Shown here in pieces: positions 6,859 to 14,590 of a stretch of 64,000 nt of DNA (within the stretch, counting starts at the first letter, position 1; every line of letters starts with the position of its first letter). The notes below the pieces were generated by a model. It was not told where the DNA came from, did no database searches, and saw only the letters and a program-made list of their open reading frames with translations. Source of the stretch: a virus; the IMG/VR virus record IMGVR_UViG_3300033145_000692, positions 1 through 64,000 of that record. The stretch is one strand, 5' to 3'. The translations under genes were made by a program, and so were the position numbers.

Positions 6859-7497
6859 TCAGTGGTTAATGGTCACGACGCCACGTCGCGCACAATGTTC
6901 GCATCGGCAAGGTGCTTCGGTTCGTTCGCCAGTTGGGGAACCATCGGCAGTTCCGTGCCACCGGTAGGTGTCCTCAGCGCCCATCAAACAGTACTTACCC
7001 TGCCACACTCCGGCAATCATTTCCCCTTCATCTTGATTTGCCCTTTCGGTACGATTGACGTAGCGTCTGAAACTTTCACGAACATCGGAGTCACTGAGTC
7101 CGACATCCCAAGTCCAATGGGAGAACCACGTGCAAGACCATACTTCCCACCTGAGAAACGTGGCTGTTACCCGGAGGTCTCCGATATTCTTCCCGGCGTA
7201 CTTCTCGCTGGCGAGTTGCTTAGCCCACCATACCCCATTGACTTCGTTGACGATGGCACCTGGGCGGCGAGGCTCTTTTGCCATCTCGAACCACTCGGTA
7301 CCATTCCACTTCCGCCCCTCTGGTAGGTCTTTTGTCCAGCCGAGACCAAGACCCATCTCTTGATCTTCTACTGTCATGTCTTGAGACCATCGTGATCTCA
7401 CCTTGATAATTGGGTAAGCAATCTCACCTTTGAGTAGGTCCATCCACAACATGATACCTGGTTCACCATAGGTCGCTTCGAGTTCAGTTTGGTTCAT
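6859..7497 (-). CDS. Hypothetical protein with C-terminal CxCxxC cluster, 212 aa
   Basis: A tryptophan-rich protein (for example KWNGTEWFEMA and SCTWFSHWTWDVG) whose last residues read CRCEHCARRGVVTINH, a tight cysteine-histidine group that could bind a metal. No family is recognised. It is separated from the next gene by nine bases and from the upstream gene by about forty. Confidence 0.65.
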   Translation of the reverse strand: MNQTELEATYGEPGIMLWMDLLKGEIAYPIIKVRSRWSQDMTVEDQEMGLGLGWTKDLPEGRKWNGTEWFEMAKEPRRPGAIVNEVNGVWWAKQLASEKYAGKNIGDLRVTATFLRWEVWSCTWFSHWTWDVGLSDSDVRESFRRYVNRTERANQDEGEMIAGVWQGKYCLMGAEDTYRWHGTADGSPTGERTEAPCRCEHCARRGVVTINH

Positions 7498-7536
7498 GTT
7501 GTACTTCTTGATAGGCTGCGCACTTGTTGTTATGAT

Positions 7537-7833
7537 CTACACAAACGTCTCGTTGTCATTAGGTCCTTCGCTCGCCCTAGTATGGAGGTCATCCGACCCA
7601 TTTGGATCATCACACCCACAACTGTCGCATCCACACACTTCACAGTATGTCGACTGGTAATTGGCGTTGGCGTCTTCCGTCAACTGTCCACATTCGTCGG
7701 TGTTGTCGCAGTCAGCCTCTTCAATGGCCTCGATCAGTTGACGGGCATAGTATTGACGATTGTTCACGTTGGTGAGAGGTCGCATAAGCTCCCATATCTC
7801 ATTTGCTACTGTAACTCCTGAAGACCAACTCAT
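7537..7833 (-). CDS. Hypothetical protein, paralogue of the 7833-8087 gene
   Basis: 98 residues. The first half (IWELMRPL, then ARQLIEAIEEADCDNTDEC) aligns with the neighbouring gene product (LWSEIYPI, then AQRIVDNFVEAGCPDIHEC), so the two arose by tandem duplication. The C-terminus has a run of cysteines (YCEVCGCDSCGCDD) absent from the partner and suggestive of metal binding. It starts inside the partner's stop codon (TAATG). Confidence 0.7.
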   Translation of the reverse strand: MSWSSGVTVANEIWELMRPLTNVNNRQYYARQLIEAIEEADCDNTDECGQLTEDANANYQSTYCEVCGCDSCGCDDPNGSDDLHTRASEGPNDNETFV

Positions 7834-8087
7834 TACAGTCCCCCCGTTTCAGTAGGTTCAACGGACTCATCGAACTCGTCATAGATGGCGAATTCAACTT
7901 CGTTGATGTCCAAGACGCTCATCCTTGCAGAGTCAAACAACTTGACACACTCATGGATGTCTGGGCAACCGGCTTCGACGAAGTTGTCAACTATCCGCTG
8001 TGCCACTTCCGACCGACTCGCCATCGGGATGATGGGGTATATTTCGGACCAAAGCTTCCCTGCCAATATACTTAGTTCAGACCGCAT
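7833..8087 (-). CDS. Hypothetical protein, paralogue of the 7537-7833 gene
   Basis: 84 residues from ATG at 8087, which has AAAGGAG in place; a TTG at 8105 in the same frame is weaker. It overlaps the end of the sigma-factor gene by 11 bases. It shares with its downstream paralogue a helical domain carrying the A-x-Q-x-I/L...EAxC...EC pattern, but ends in an acidic tail instead of a cysteine cluster. Function unknown. Confidence 0.7.
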   Translation of the reverse strand: MRSELSILAGKLWSEIYPIIPMASRSEVAQRIVDNFVEAGCPDIHECVKLFDSARMSVLDINEVEFAIYDEFDESVEPTETGGL

Positions 8088-8718
8088 CACAGACTCCTTT
8101 GTCAAACATTGTTAAGGCTGATGCTAACTTTCGCCGTGCTATTTTACACCGGTGTGACAGTGTTGAAATCTGTATGCCGGTTTCGTCGGAGACTTCTCTG
8201 AGAGTGTTGCTACTCAGGTAGACCTTCTCAACCGCCTCGCGATGTTTGGTCGAGAGTTTTGTGACAGCCCTCCGTATAAGACTGCACTTTTCCCTTAGAA
8301 TCGAATCATCTACAGGTGCAGGTGGTTTCACACCTGTTAGCAGATTGACAGATGGCTCGCCTACCTCTTTTGGTATCTCATGGATCGGGTGGTGTTTCTT
8401 GACCTGCCCGCCTCTCTTTATACATCCCTTGGAGATGCAAATGCTGTTGGTAACATTGGTGGCGATACGGTACAACCATGTGGAGAACTGACCCTTATTG
8501 ATGTCGAAGCTGTTTTTTGGTCGTTCCAAGATTCTGAGCCACGTAGCCTGGGTAACGTCGTCAATACCGATGATTGCAGCACGTCGATTCAACAACAAGA
8601 ACCCCCTGAGAGAAGTATTGTACCTTTGGTGGAGTACCCCTAGTGATCTACTACCGATGCTGCCGCCTTCGCCCACATGCCCCATCAATTCTTCGTCTGT
8701 GAGTTGTTCGATATCCAT
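8077..8718 (-). CDS. ECF-type RNA polymerase sigma factor
   Basis: 213 residues from 8718 (AGGAG upstream). Region 2 lies at about residues 25-110: LHQRYNTSLRGFL, DDVTQATWLRILER and GQFSTWLYRIATNV match sigma 2.1-2.4, which bind core polymerase and the -10 element. Region 4 lies at about 155-205: LSTKHREAVEKVYL, then the helix-turn-helix TLREVSDETGIQISTLSHR, which reads the -35 element. Region 3 is missing, as in ECF sigma factors. It has its own consensus promoter and an upstream terminator, so it is transcribed separately from the genes to its right. It probably redirects host polymerase to a phage gene class. Confidence 0.85.
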   Translation of the reverse strand: MDIEQLTDEELMGHVGEGGSIGSRSLGVLHQRYNTSLRGFLLLNRRAAIIGIDDVTQATWLRILERPKNSFDINKGQFSTWLYRIATNVTNSICISKGCIKRGGQVKKHHPIHEIPKEVGEPSVNLLTGVKPPAPVDDSILREKCSLIRRAVTKLSTKHREAVEKVYLSSNTLREVSDETGIQISTLSHRCKIARRKLASALTMFDKGVCDAV

Positions 8719-8751
8719 TGAAGCTCCTGGTACTTTCAGGTTGATATCACA

Positions 8752-8780
8752 AGTATAGCATAAAAAATGGAGGTTGTCAA
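8752..8780 (-). promoter_or_regulatory. Sigma70-like promoter of the sigma-factor gene
   Basis: Minus-strand TTGACA (8775-8780), exactly 17 bases, TATACT (8752-8757), with TATGC just before the -10. It sits between a terminator and the start at 8718, leaving a leader of about 25 bases. It looks like a host-type early promoter. Confidence 0.85.
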
Positions 8781-8791
8781 GTAGAAATACA

Positions 8792-8822
8792 TAAAAAAGC
8801 CCTAGGACCAAAGTCCTAGGGC
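8792..8822 (-). terminator. Rho-independent terminator, minus strand
   Basis: A perfect 10-bp stem (8799-8808 with 8813-8822, GCCCTAGGAC) around a four-base loop, followed on the minus strand by six T residues. It ends the operon coming from the right, just after the 69-aa gene and just before the sigma-factor promoter. Confidence 0.9.
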
Positions 8823-8830
8823 AAAAGTGT

Positions 8831-9040
8831 TCAGATGGGTAATAGGCTGGCTTCAAAAGCAGCATCCTCTTCTACCCCACGGTTGTCATCGGGTGCATCG
8901 TGCATACGCCCGTCAATGTCGAGGTCGAGCAGTCTGATGTGGTCACCAGGGTCACCAGGGCGTCCCATTTCTGCCACAACGGCTATGATGACTTTGAGAG
9001 CCTCAAATTCCACTTCGATGCCAGTGTTGAGATCGTTCAT
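8831..9040 (-). CDS. Hypothetical acidic protein, 69 aa
   Basis: Start at 9040 chosen for the GAGGAA site upstream and the four-base overlap with the preceding gene. The protein (MNDLNTGIEVEFEALKVII onward) is acidic with a DIDGRMHDAPDDN stretch. Not recognised. It is the last gene before the terminator at 8792-8822. Confidence 0.6.
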   Translation of the reverse strand: MNDLNTGIEVEFEALKVIIAVVAEMGRPGDPGDHIRLLDLDIDGRMHDAPDDNRGVEEDAAFEASLLPI

Positions 9041-9243
9041 ACAAATTCCTCGTCTGTTAGTGTGTAGGCAGTGATACGACAACGTGTTTCCATCCTTGAA
9101 CTCATCCGTGATATTGCAGAGGCTGGTTCCTGTCGAGAAGTCCAAACGCTGGCTTTGGATTTGGTGACCCACCGGGAACTTGAGTCCTGATTTTGGCGGA
9201 AGTACTTTCCGGAGCCATTGTCGAGAAGCATGTAGACTTTCAT
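9037..9243 (-). CDS. Hypothetical protein, 68 aa
   Basis: A small basic protein beginning MKVYMLLDNGSGKYFR and continuing RWVTKSKASVWTSRQEP, which reads as a small beta-rich fold of the kind often found in phage accessory operons. Start and stop both overlap neighbours (TGATG and ATGA). Function unknown. Confidence 0.6.
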   Translation of the reverse strand: MKVYMLLDNGSGKYFRQNQDSSSRWVTKSKASVWTSRQEPASAISRMSSRMETRCRITAYTLTDEEFV

Positions 9244-9812
9244 CAGATTAGCACCTTATGTTTGATTCTCACCAGTCGGATAACTTCGAGTGCATCTTCC
9301 ACAGCTTCGTGGGTGACGATGCCTCCTCTCCCAGCCCGTTTCATACAGGTGAGCATGTCAGGCACTGTGAGGTCATTAGGCTCCCAATAGAGCATCCCAG
9401 GGTTGATGGCGCGATGTCTCACCCTTACACCTGTATCCCACCCAGGAAGCTTTTTCAGGAACTGGAGGTCAAAGCTTCCGAAGTTCTTCCCTGCCGGTGT
9501 GAAAGCTCCTGTCCTTGCGTATCCAAGCCCGATAAGCCAGAGTCTGAAAGCCCCTGCCGCCTGATTCGGCAACATGATGGGGACACCGGTCTTACCAGTG
9601 GCGATAGTCCTCAGAATCTCCACGTTGTGCGGCATCGACAAGGCGTAAGGCTCGCCGATAACCGGTGTGTTCTTCACGTAGCAGTTGAACACCTCCAATT
9701 GATCGACTGGTGTTTCCCAATTCTCATAGACTGCGCCGATTTCGAGTATCTGACAGACCTCTGGATTGAGACCAGTTGTCTCGATGTCGATTGAAACGTA
9801 TGGTGGATTCAT
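9243..9812 (-). CDS. DEDDh 3'-5' exonuclease
   Basis: 189 residues from 9812 (AAAGGAC upstream). Exo I is SIDIETTGL near residue 8, the middle acidic motif lies in NFGSFDLQFL, and Exo III is HEAVEDALEV near the C-terminus, giving the D-E-D-D plus histidine set of the DnaQ/RNase T/oligoribonuclease superfamily. Such enzymes remove nucleotides from 3' ends of DNA or RNA with two metal ions. No polymerase domain is attached; a second DEDDh exonuclease is at 51704-52327. Proofreading, RNA turnover or end processing are all possible. Confidence 0.85.
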   Translation of the reverse strand: MNPPYVSIDIETTGLNPEVCQILEIGAVYENWETPVDQLEVFNCYVKNTPVIGEPYALSMPHNVEILRTIATGKTGVPIMLPNQAAGAFRLWLIGLGYARTGAFTPAGKNFGSFDLQFLKKLPGWDTGVRVRHRAINPGMLYWEPNDLTVPDMLTCMKRAGRGGIVTHEAVEDALEVIRLVRIKHKVLI

Positions 9813-9813
9813 A

Positions 9814-10002
9814 TTAGTCCTTTTCACTCCATCCAAGTTGATCGAGACCATAGTCTCTGATTGTCCGATTTGCTTCAACATCACCAAACTCGTTGGCGAT
9901 CAGACGTAGTTCGAGTGAGATGATGTGGTGAGTGTGCTCCCTGATGTCGAGATACTGAATCTCGTCTTCAATGGAGGCACGGCGGTCAGCTAAAGATGCC
10001 AT
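9814..10002 (-). CDS. Hypothetical protein, 62 aa
   Basis: A helical, charged small protein (SLADRRASIEDEIQYLDIRE, then IISLELRLIANEFGD). It begins in the stop of the thymidylate-synthase-like gene (shared base 10002) and ends two bases before the exonuclease start, so it belongs to the same message. Not recognised. Confidence 0.55.
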   Translation of the reverse strand: MASLADRRASIEDEIQYLDIREHTHHIISLELRLIANEFGDVEANRTIRDYGLDQLGWSEKD

Positions 10003-10847
10003 CAGTCTCTCCCCATTTTCGCGACCTTCTCCATGATAGACTGACGAGCACCTTCCATAATATCTCGCACATCCTCATGTCGATAGCTTCGCTGGCTGAA
10101 TGGTCTCTTGTGATAAGCGTTCAAGAAACGATCATTGAACTCTCGCAGGTTGGAGCCATAGATGTGGTAGCTGTCTGCGATATGACAGTAGCGACCAACC
10201 CTGACTTCCTCACCAGTGATCTTCGACACTTTTCTGGCAATCAATTTCTGCATCGCCACGAGTGCGAAGATGTTCATGAACGCCGCCTTGTAGGCGTCAT
10301 TGGATCGGAACCGCACGTTCATACTGAGAGTTGGTACGCCATCTATTGGCAGGATGCGGCACCAAAGGCTTTGCAAGCACGCCGGGTCATAGCAGTTGTT
10401 ATCCTCCCAGACCTTCCAGGTGATCGCTTGAGCGCGGCGTGTATGTGGGGATTTCGCTAGCTTCTCAGCCATTAGGTCGATCTGATTAACCTGGTGTGGC
10501 GGACCTACCATTGAGTACTTGAACAACCTTTGATGGTAGGTGTACTCCCAACGTTGGTCAGTGTCATCCAATGGGTCTCGAATCAAGTGATCCTTGATAC
10601 CCTCTGTGACCTCCATGACGTACTCTTGCAGGTCCTCGAAGCCACCAGGCATGTCTCGGTGGATCATTGGTTCTGAGAGCGGGTCATGGATTGTGAGCAA
10701 CATGGTGGCGTCGATACTGGGTGGGTCACCAGGTTTGTCGTATTCGGTCTCAACGCCACATCCGTTGTCATAGAGTTTGATCAGGGATTTCTCCCATGTC
10801 TCGGCGATGCCGATGCCCTCAACATTCAATACTGGAATACCATTCAT
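10002..10847 (-). CDS. Thymidylate synthase-family enzyme
   Basis: 281 residues from 10847, where the ATG overlaps the upstream TGA. The catalytic cysteine is in DPACLQSLWCRI (residue ~157), followed by the phosphate-binding RFRSNDAYKA (~180-189), the pyrimidine-contacting asparagine in MNIFALV (~192), and DSYHIYG (~225-231). This is the motif order of ThyA. In the family, Asn at this place favours dUMP, while dCMP hydroxymethylases have Asp, so dUMP methylation is the better guess; hydroxymethylation of dUMP remains possible because the sequence is divergent and has no usual PCH motif. It fits the dCMP deaminase at 13729-14283, which would supply dUMP. Confidence 0.8.
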   Translation of the reverse strand: MNGIPVLNVEGIGIAETWEKSLIKLYDNGCGVETEYDKPGDPPSIDATMLLTIHDPLSEPMIHRDMPGGFEDLQEYVMEVTEGIKDHLIRDPLDDTDQRWEYTYHQRLFKYSMVGPPHQVNQIDLMAEKLAKSPHTRRAQAITWKVWEDNNCYDPACLQSLWCRILPIDGVPTLSMNVRFRSNDAYKAAFMNIFALVAMQKLIARKVSKITGEEVRVGRYCHIADSYHIYGSNLREFNDRFLNAYHKRPFSQRSYRHEDVRDIMEGARQSIMEKVAKMGRD

Positions 10848-11206
10848 GTGATAGTGTCCTTTCCCAACCATTGTCGGTCGAAATCTTGACAAGCTGTTTC
10901 TGGTGTAACACCGATGCCGTCCACATCACCACATTTACAATGCCAGTCCTCACCATTATAGGCGATTTCGACAGACATACTGGTTGAAGGTCGGATGATG
11001 TTACCGGCTTGTGTGGTCATCCGTTGCTGACCCTTCAATAGGTTTTCAGCCTGTAGCATTGTGAAGCGGGCGGCTTCCGACTTAAATCCTGCTTCGTCTA
11101 CCTGATGCTGAGCGGTTTCAAGACTAAGCTCCAATTTCTTACACTCGCACTCCGAGTTGAGAACTAGGAATTTTCGCGTCAGTTCTTCAACAAGTACATC
11201 TAGCAT
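10844..11206 (-). CDS. Hypothetical coiled-coil-like protein, 120 aa
   Basis: Start at 11206 chosen for GGAG upstream and overlap with the previous gene end. The first ~80 residues are strongly helical with heptad-like spacing (LVEELTRKFLVLNSECECKK, then LELSLETAQHQVDEAGF); the C-terminal part contains WHCKCGDVDGIG, a possible small metal site. It overlaps the next gene by four bases. Function unknown. Confidence 0.6.
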   Translation of the reverse strand: MLDVLVEELTRKFLVLNSECECKKLELSLETAQHQVDEAGFKSEAARFTMLQAENLLKGQQRMTTQAGNIIRPSTSMSVEIAYNGEDWHCKCGDVDGIGVTPETACQDFDRQWLGKDTIT

Positions 11207-11634
11207 CTTACAATCTCCAGTAAACGTGGGTTGATTTTCGTGGCAACCCAAATTGGTACCTCTGAGAAGGCTGAGTATCCATGACAAGAATGAGCCCCCT
11301 TCAACATTGCACGTGCCTCCAAATCACGTATCTGGTTTACCTTGCCACGTCCTTCGATTGACATAAGTTGCTGCCAGAGCTTCTCACTGGTTTCGCAACC
11401 CTTTTGAGCCGCTTTCAAGGTGCGGTATAGACCACGCTTGTTCGCGAATCCCCAGTACTCTGTACGGTCAACTGGTGAGCGGATACATCTGACACACGCG
11501 AAGAACCCACCTGGAACCTCAACATCGTAGACCTCATCCCTCCAACTAATCCGGTATTGGTTGGTCTCGTCACGCCACTCCTTGTAGTGTTTGACGGTCT
11601 TCCCTTTGACACGGTGTTTACGTTTGAACTTCAT
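11200..11634 (-). CDS. Hypothetical protein, 144 aa
   Basis: Not recognised. A basic N-terminus (MKFKRKHRVKGKTVKHYKEW) is followed by a strand-rich middle with FFACVRCIRSP and a helical C-terminus. It is the first gene after the terminator at 11654-11686. The basic start suggests nucleic-acid contact, which is inference only. Confidence 0.65.
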   Translation of the reverse strand: MKFKRKHRVKGKTVKHYKEWRDETNQYRISWRDEVYDVEVPGGFFACVRCIRSPVDRTEYWGFANKRGLYRTLKAAQKGCETSEKLWQQLMSIEGRGKVNQIRDLEARAMLKGAHSCHGYSAFSEVPIWVATKINPRLLEIVRC

Positions 11635-11653
11635 TGTGATCCTCTACTTGGTA

Positions 11654-11686
11654 GAAAACCTGATAGGTCCCTGTGGACCTACCAGG
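11654..11686 (-). terminator. Probable Rho-independent terminator, minus strand
   Basis: On the minus strand CCTGGTAGGTCC pairs with GGACCTATCAGG with one mismatch around a loop of four bases, and TTTTCT follows. It lies between the FmdB-like gene and the 144-aa gene and would end the short operon that starts at the promoter 12932-12960. Confidence 0.75.
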
Positions 11687-11700
11687 TATCAATGACCAAC

Positions 11701-11925
11701 TCACTGTCCGTTACCAACACCCTTTCGCCTGCGCTGACCTCTCATGTGTCGCGGAGCCATTAACGAGTATCGCATGTGGAGTTGTGCTGGACGGCTCCCG
11801 AACATGACCTTTTTGAGTGACAGTGCATCACACTCGGGGCATTTTTTCGGGTGGGATTCTTTCAACCCCATCAGCTTTTCAAGGATGTGACCACACTTGC
11901 CACATTTGAACTCATACATCGGCAT
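11701..11925 (-). CDS. FmdB-type zinc ribbon protein
   Basis: 74 residues opening MPMYEFKCGKCGHILEKLM, with a second pair KKCPECDA near residue 30: the CxxC...CPxC ribbon of FmdB family small proteins. The C-terminal third is basic (HMRGQRRRKGVG). In the family the ribbon is thought to bind nucleic acid or act in regulation. It lies at the end of the methyltransferase operon, immediately before a terminator. Confidence 0.75.
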   Translation of the reverse strand: MPMYEFKCGKCGHILEKLMGLKESHPKKCPECDALSLKKVMFGSRPAQLHMRYSLMAPRHMRGQRRRKGVGNGQ

Positions 11926-12179
11926 TACTTGCCCTCCGGAAGGACCCCTGTGACAACCACAGTGTTCTTCAGGTTTTTGATCAACACTGGGCGACCGAAG
12001 TCGTTCACACCAGACACTCGAACACCGGCCGAGGTATCACGAACTGCCTGGACTACCAGACGTTTCAGCCACAGCTTACTACCACGTCGGACGGCATAGA
12101 TGATGGTATCGTTGGAATTGATGGGGTTCCCCAAAAAATCCACCACACTAATGGGGGCACTTTCAATCGGTTCAGACAT
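11925..12179 (-). CDS. Hypothetical protein, 84 aa
   Basis: A strand-rich small protein (ISVVDFLGNPINSNDTIIYA, then VVQAVRDTSAGVRVSGV and VVVTGVLP), with the pattern of a small beta-barrel. Not recognised. It starts 20 bases after the methyltransferase stop and its last base is the first base of the FmdB-like gene. Confidence 0.6.
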   Translation of the reverse strand: MSEPIESAPISVVDFLGNPINSNDTIIYAVRRGSKLWLKRLVVQAVRDTSAGVRVSGVNDFGRPVLIKNLKNTVVVTGVLPEGK

Positions 12180-12199
12180 GATTACTCCTGGTGGGTTGG

Positions 12200-12925
12200 T
12201 TAAGCGTTAAGTATCTTGAGCCCATGCTCTTCCGCAATCCGTTCACAATAGTTCCTACTGATGTCCATCGTGGTACACTTCCTGCCGATCTCTCCACAAA
12301 CTCGGAGCGTCGTACCAGTGCCAGCAAAGGGGTCAACAACATGGTCGTCATCTTCTGTGCAGGATAGGATGCAGCGTTCGACTAACCCTTCATTGAGTTG
12401 TGTCTTGTGCCATGTCCGTCTTTGCTTAGAGTTGCCTGTGACTCTTGTGAAATTGAACACATCGCCTGGCACCCTTCCACGTGGGTCTGCCCGTATGTCG
12501 CCCATCCTTTGACGCTCTGATTCCACCCTGATCTGCTCTGGGTAGAACATCGAGTTCTCATGGCGGAACCTCCATAGTGGGCGATGGTTGTTGCCGAAGT
12601 CTTTTTGATTGTGTTGTCCAAACGTGAAAGTCTGGACGCAAGGCTTGAAGTCCAAGTCCTCATAAGTATCCAATAGCCTCCCTGCTATGATACCCATCTC
12701 GACCATCCATTTGGCGTTAAAGCTGACCCATGTGGTGTCAGCTAGACCTACAAAGGTTCTCATCCACTCCCCCAGGAGTGCGACATACACATCTGAAGGG
12801 AGCTTATCGGTGTAGCCGTCATACTTCAACCCGATATTGTCCGGAGGGTCTGCAAAGATGCAGTCGATGTGATCCCCTAGCCCAGGTAGGATATCAAGGC
12901 AGTCGCCATGGAAAAGTCTTTTCAT
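12200..12925 (-). CDS. DNA methyltransferase, N6-adenine/N4-cytosine class
   Basis: 241 residues. Motif IV is FADPPDN near residues 25-30, and motif I is VDPFAGTGTT near residues 200-210, so the order IV then I marks the beta class of amino-methyltransferases. The enzyme would transfer methyl from S-adenosylmethionine to an exocyclic amino group of DNA. DPPD in place of the usual DPPY is a variant. No restriction gene is adjacent, so it is probably a solitary methylase that protects phage DNA. The ATG at 12925 lies only about seven bases below the promoter's -10, so the message may be leaderless; no Shine-Dalgarno site is visible. Confidence 0.85.
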   Translation of the reverse strand: MKRLFHGDCLDILPGLGDHIDCIFADPPDNIGLKYDGYTDKLPSDVYVALLGEWMRTFVGLADTTWVSFNAKWMVEMGIIAGRLLDTYEDLDFKPCVQTFTFGQHNQKDFGNNHRPLWRFRHENSMFYPEQIRVESERQRMGDIRADPRGRVPGDVFNFTRVTGNSKQRRTWHKTQLNEGLVERCILSCTEDDDHVVDPFAGTGTTLRVCGEIGRKCTTMDISRNYCERIAEEHGLKILNA

Positions 12926-12931
12926 ACTACA

Positions 12932-12960
12932 AGTATACCACAAAGGTTGATGGTTGTCAA
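12932..12960 (-). promoter_or_regulatory. Sigma70-like promoter of the methyltransferase
   Basis: Minus-strand TTGACA (12955-12960), 17-base spacer, TATACT (12932-12937), preceded by TGTGG and followed by TGTAGTATG in which the ATG is the methyltransferase start. The same downstream bases recur at 1248-1275. Strong consensus. Confidence 0.85.
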
Positions 12961-12969
12961 GTTGGAAAT

Positions 12970-13368
12970 TCAACGATTGTCGCCATCCCCCTTCAGAGTA
13001 CCCCTCTCTTGACGGCTGGCTAATTTATCAAGATTCTCTTGCGCGACATCTTCCAAGTCAATTCCAATATCGTAAGCAAGTGCCGCTACATACCAGCAAA
13101 TATCACCTATTTCGGAGGCAATAGCGGCTTTCCGCTCTGGTGTCAAGATTCCATCATCATCCCTCAAGATTTTCTTAACCTGGTTAGCGACCTGTCCTGT
13201 GTGACTGGCTAACATTAGTGTATCCCTTCGAGTCGCCGGGCATTTGACATCGGCAATCTTCTCAGCTAATTCGCCAACTTCCCCACTGAGACCTAATGCA
13301 GGGTAAGTAATCTTGTCCTTGTAGATAGCAGTCTTGATAGCAGCTGCTTGGTATTCATTGAGATTCAA
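12970..13368 (-). CDS. MazG-like nucleotide pyrophosphohydrolase
   Basis: 132 residues with the MazG metal-binding pattern: ExxE in LSGEVGELAEKI (residues ~28-40) and ExxD in SEIGDICWYVAALA (~84-97). In the family, two helices place these acids around Mg2+ to hydrolyse NTPs or dNTPs to monophosphate and pyrophosphate; phage MazG proteins are linked to cleaning the nucleotide pool or to lowering ppGpp. The stop is ten bases from the methyltransferase promoter, so this gene ends its operon. Confidence 0.85.
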   Translation of the reverse strand: MNLNEYQAAAIKTAIYKDKITYPALGLSGEVGELAEKIADVKCPATRRDTLMLASHTGQVANQVKKILRDDDGILTPERKAAIASEIGDICWYVAALAYDIGIDLEDVAQENLDKLASRQERGTLKGDGDNR

Positions 13369-13729
13369 TTTGAAGCTCCTTTCTCTTTGTGATTATAGCT
13401 TGCCTAGCTTCTTCAATGGTATCAAAATGACCAAGACGGTATCTCTCGCCATCAATTTGAAATTCAGCGTTGAATTTATCACCATGGGGTGAAACACCTT
13501 TCACACTTGTTTGGGAATTTCCTTGCGCCGAGTCAATATGTCGTGGACCTTTAATATGCTTCCAACATACACCCAACCTGATATCCCCAATATGTCCCCG
13601 TGATAATCCATAACCATTCTTGGTACTTCCAGTCCATTCTCAGCAGTCATCAAAACCCTTCTTGTCAACTCTTGACCAGAAGAATGTAATGTCACTTTCT
13701 GTCAACTCTGGTATAGGCAAATGTTTCAC
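13355..13729 (-). pseudogene. Decayed HNH-AP2 homing-endonuclease gene with in-frame TGA
   Basis: A GTG at 13729, sharing its G with the TAG of the dCMP deaminase gene, opens a frame that reads LPIPELTESDITFFWSRVDK and then DDC, a stop, EWTG. The intact HNH protein at 51195-51707 has LPDFSRGDIKRFWSKVD and ECWAW at this place, so the TGA (13642-13640, codon 30) replaces a TGG tryptophan codon. Downstream the frame stays open through an AP2-like DNA-binding domain (KGVSPHGDKFNAEF, then YRLGHFDTIEEARQAI). The HNH core with its histidines and asparagine is missing, so even read-through would not give an active nuclease. The 3' part could still make a 73-aa AP2 protein from an internal start at 13576. 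Confidence 0.75.
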
Positions 13730-14283
13730 TAGGGTGTCCAAAGCTCCCCATTGAAGAGAACCTCAAAGACAAGATCGGGGTCTTCGCCAAAGACTTCGCC
13801 ATCCTCGAAAAGTTTCCCGTCGTAGTACACCCGCTCGACACCACCCTCTTGCAACATCATGTCCCCAATGTCGATTGACTCTTGCCAGCGGGCAGGTGTT
13901 CGATCGAACGTGGAGATGTGACCGACCACCCTCTTGATGCCAGCACCGATGATCGCTCTGGCACAGTCAGCACAGGAAAACCAGGGTGCATACATAGTCG
14001 CACCTAAGGTTGTGATACCTCTCAAAGCAGCCAAGAGAATACAGTCTCGCTCAGCGTGTTCGATATAGAGATACTTGTTAGGTCGGACGGTACGTCGTCG
14101 CTCGGTTACCTTTACCCCTTTCGGGAAGTGATTGACTCCGAAGACAATCTGACCTGAGTTGTTAGCCGGTACCAGGACGGCACCACACTGAGTACTCAGA
14201 TCGTCACTAAAGTCGCGAGCGTTCCGATAGGCTGTGCGAAGCCAGTCTCGCGTGTCGAAATCCTGGTAAGTTTTATCACCCAT
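13729..14283 (-). CDS. dCMP deaminase
   Basis: 184 residues from ATG at 14283, overlapping the previous stop. The zinc-dependent deaminase signature is complete: HAE in YIEHAERDCIL (residues ~76-78) and the cysteine pair in PWFSCADCARAII (~104 and 107). The protein resembles ComEB/dCMP deaminases, with STQCGAVLV near the N-terminus. The reaction makes dUMP from dCMP, feeding the thymidylate-synthase-like enzyme at 10002-10847 and, indirectly, dTTP synthesis. Confidence 0.9.
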   Translation of the reverse strand: MGDKTYQDFDTRDWLRTAYRNARDFSDDLSTQCGAVLVPANNSGQIVFGVNHFPKGVKVTERRRTVRPNKYLYIEHAERDCILLAALRGITTLGATMYAPWFSCADCARAIIGAGIKRVVGHISTFDRTPARWQESIDIGDMMLQEGGVERVYYDGKLFEDGEVFGEDPDLVFEVLFNGELWTP

Positions 14284-14579
14284 CAAAGAACCTCCACTGT
14301 GATCCGTAACTTGGTCTGACGTGTCTTGACAGGGACACCTTCCTCCGGTCGCATCCCTTGAGATCGCATCTTGTCGAGCGTGTCAAATATCTCGTCGAAT
14401 TCCTCGTCAGTCGGGAAGCCAAGTTCATCGGTGATCTTGGTCTCCAATCTTGGTTGCTCGCCAATGCGATTGGGGTCTGCATCCGGATCAATGATGAGGA
14501 CATGCTTTGAGTTTTGTTCGTCGGCAAAGTAAGCTAGGGTGAAGTCACCCTCGATAACAAATTGTGTCGTCTCAGCCAT
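14283..14579 (-). CDS. Hypothetical protein, 98 aa
   Basis: An acidic protein (DPDADPNRIGEQPRLETKI, then GFPTDEEFDEIFDTLDKM). Not recognised. It lies between the reductase and dCMP deaminase genes and overlaps the latter by one base. Its ribosome site (AAGGAG) comes from the edge of the decamer repeat at 14591-14630. Confidence 0.6.
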   Translation of the reverse strand: MAETTQFVIEGDFTLAYFADEQNSKHVLIIDPDADPNRIGEQPRLETKITDELGFPTDEEFDEIFDTLDKMRSQGMRPEEGVPVKTRQTKLRITVEVL

Positions 14580-14590
14580 GGTAGTTCTCC

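Noticed and set aside
13640-13642. TGA recoded as tryptophan
   Set aside because: TGA ends many genes through ATGA and TGATG overlaps and TGG is used freely for Trp. The other in-frame TGA stands in for a cysteine, so no single reassignment fits.
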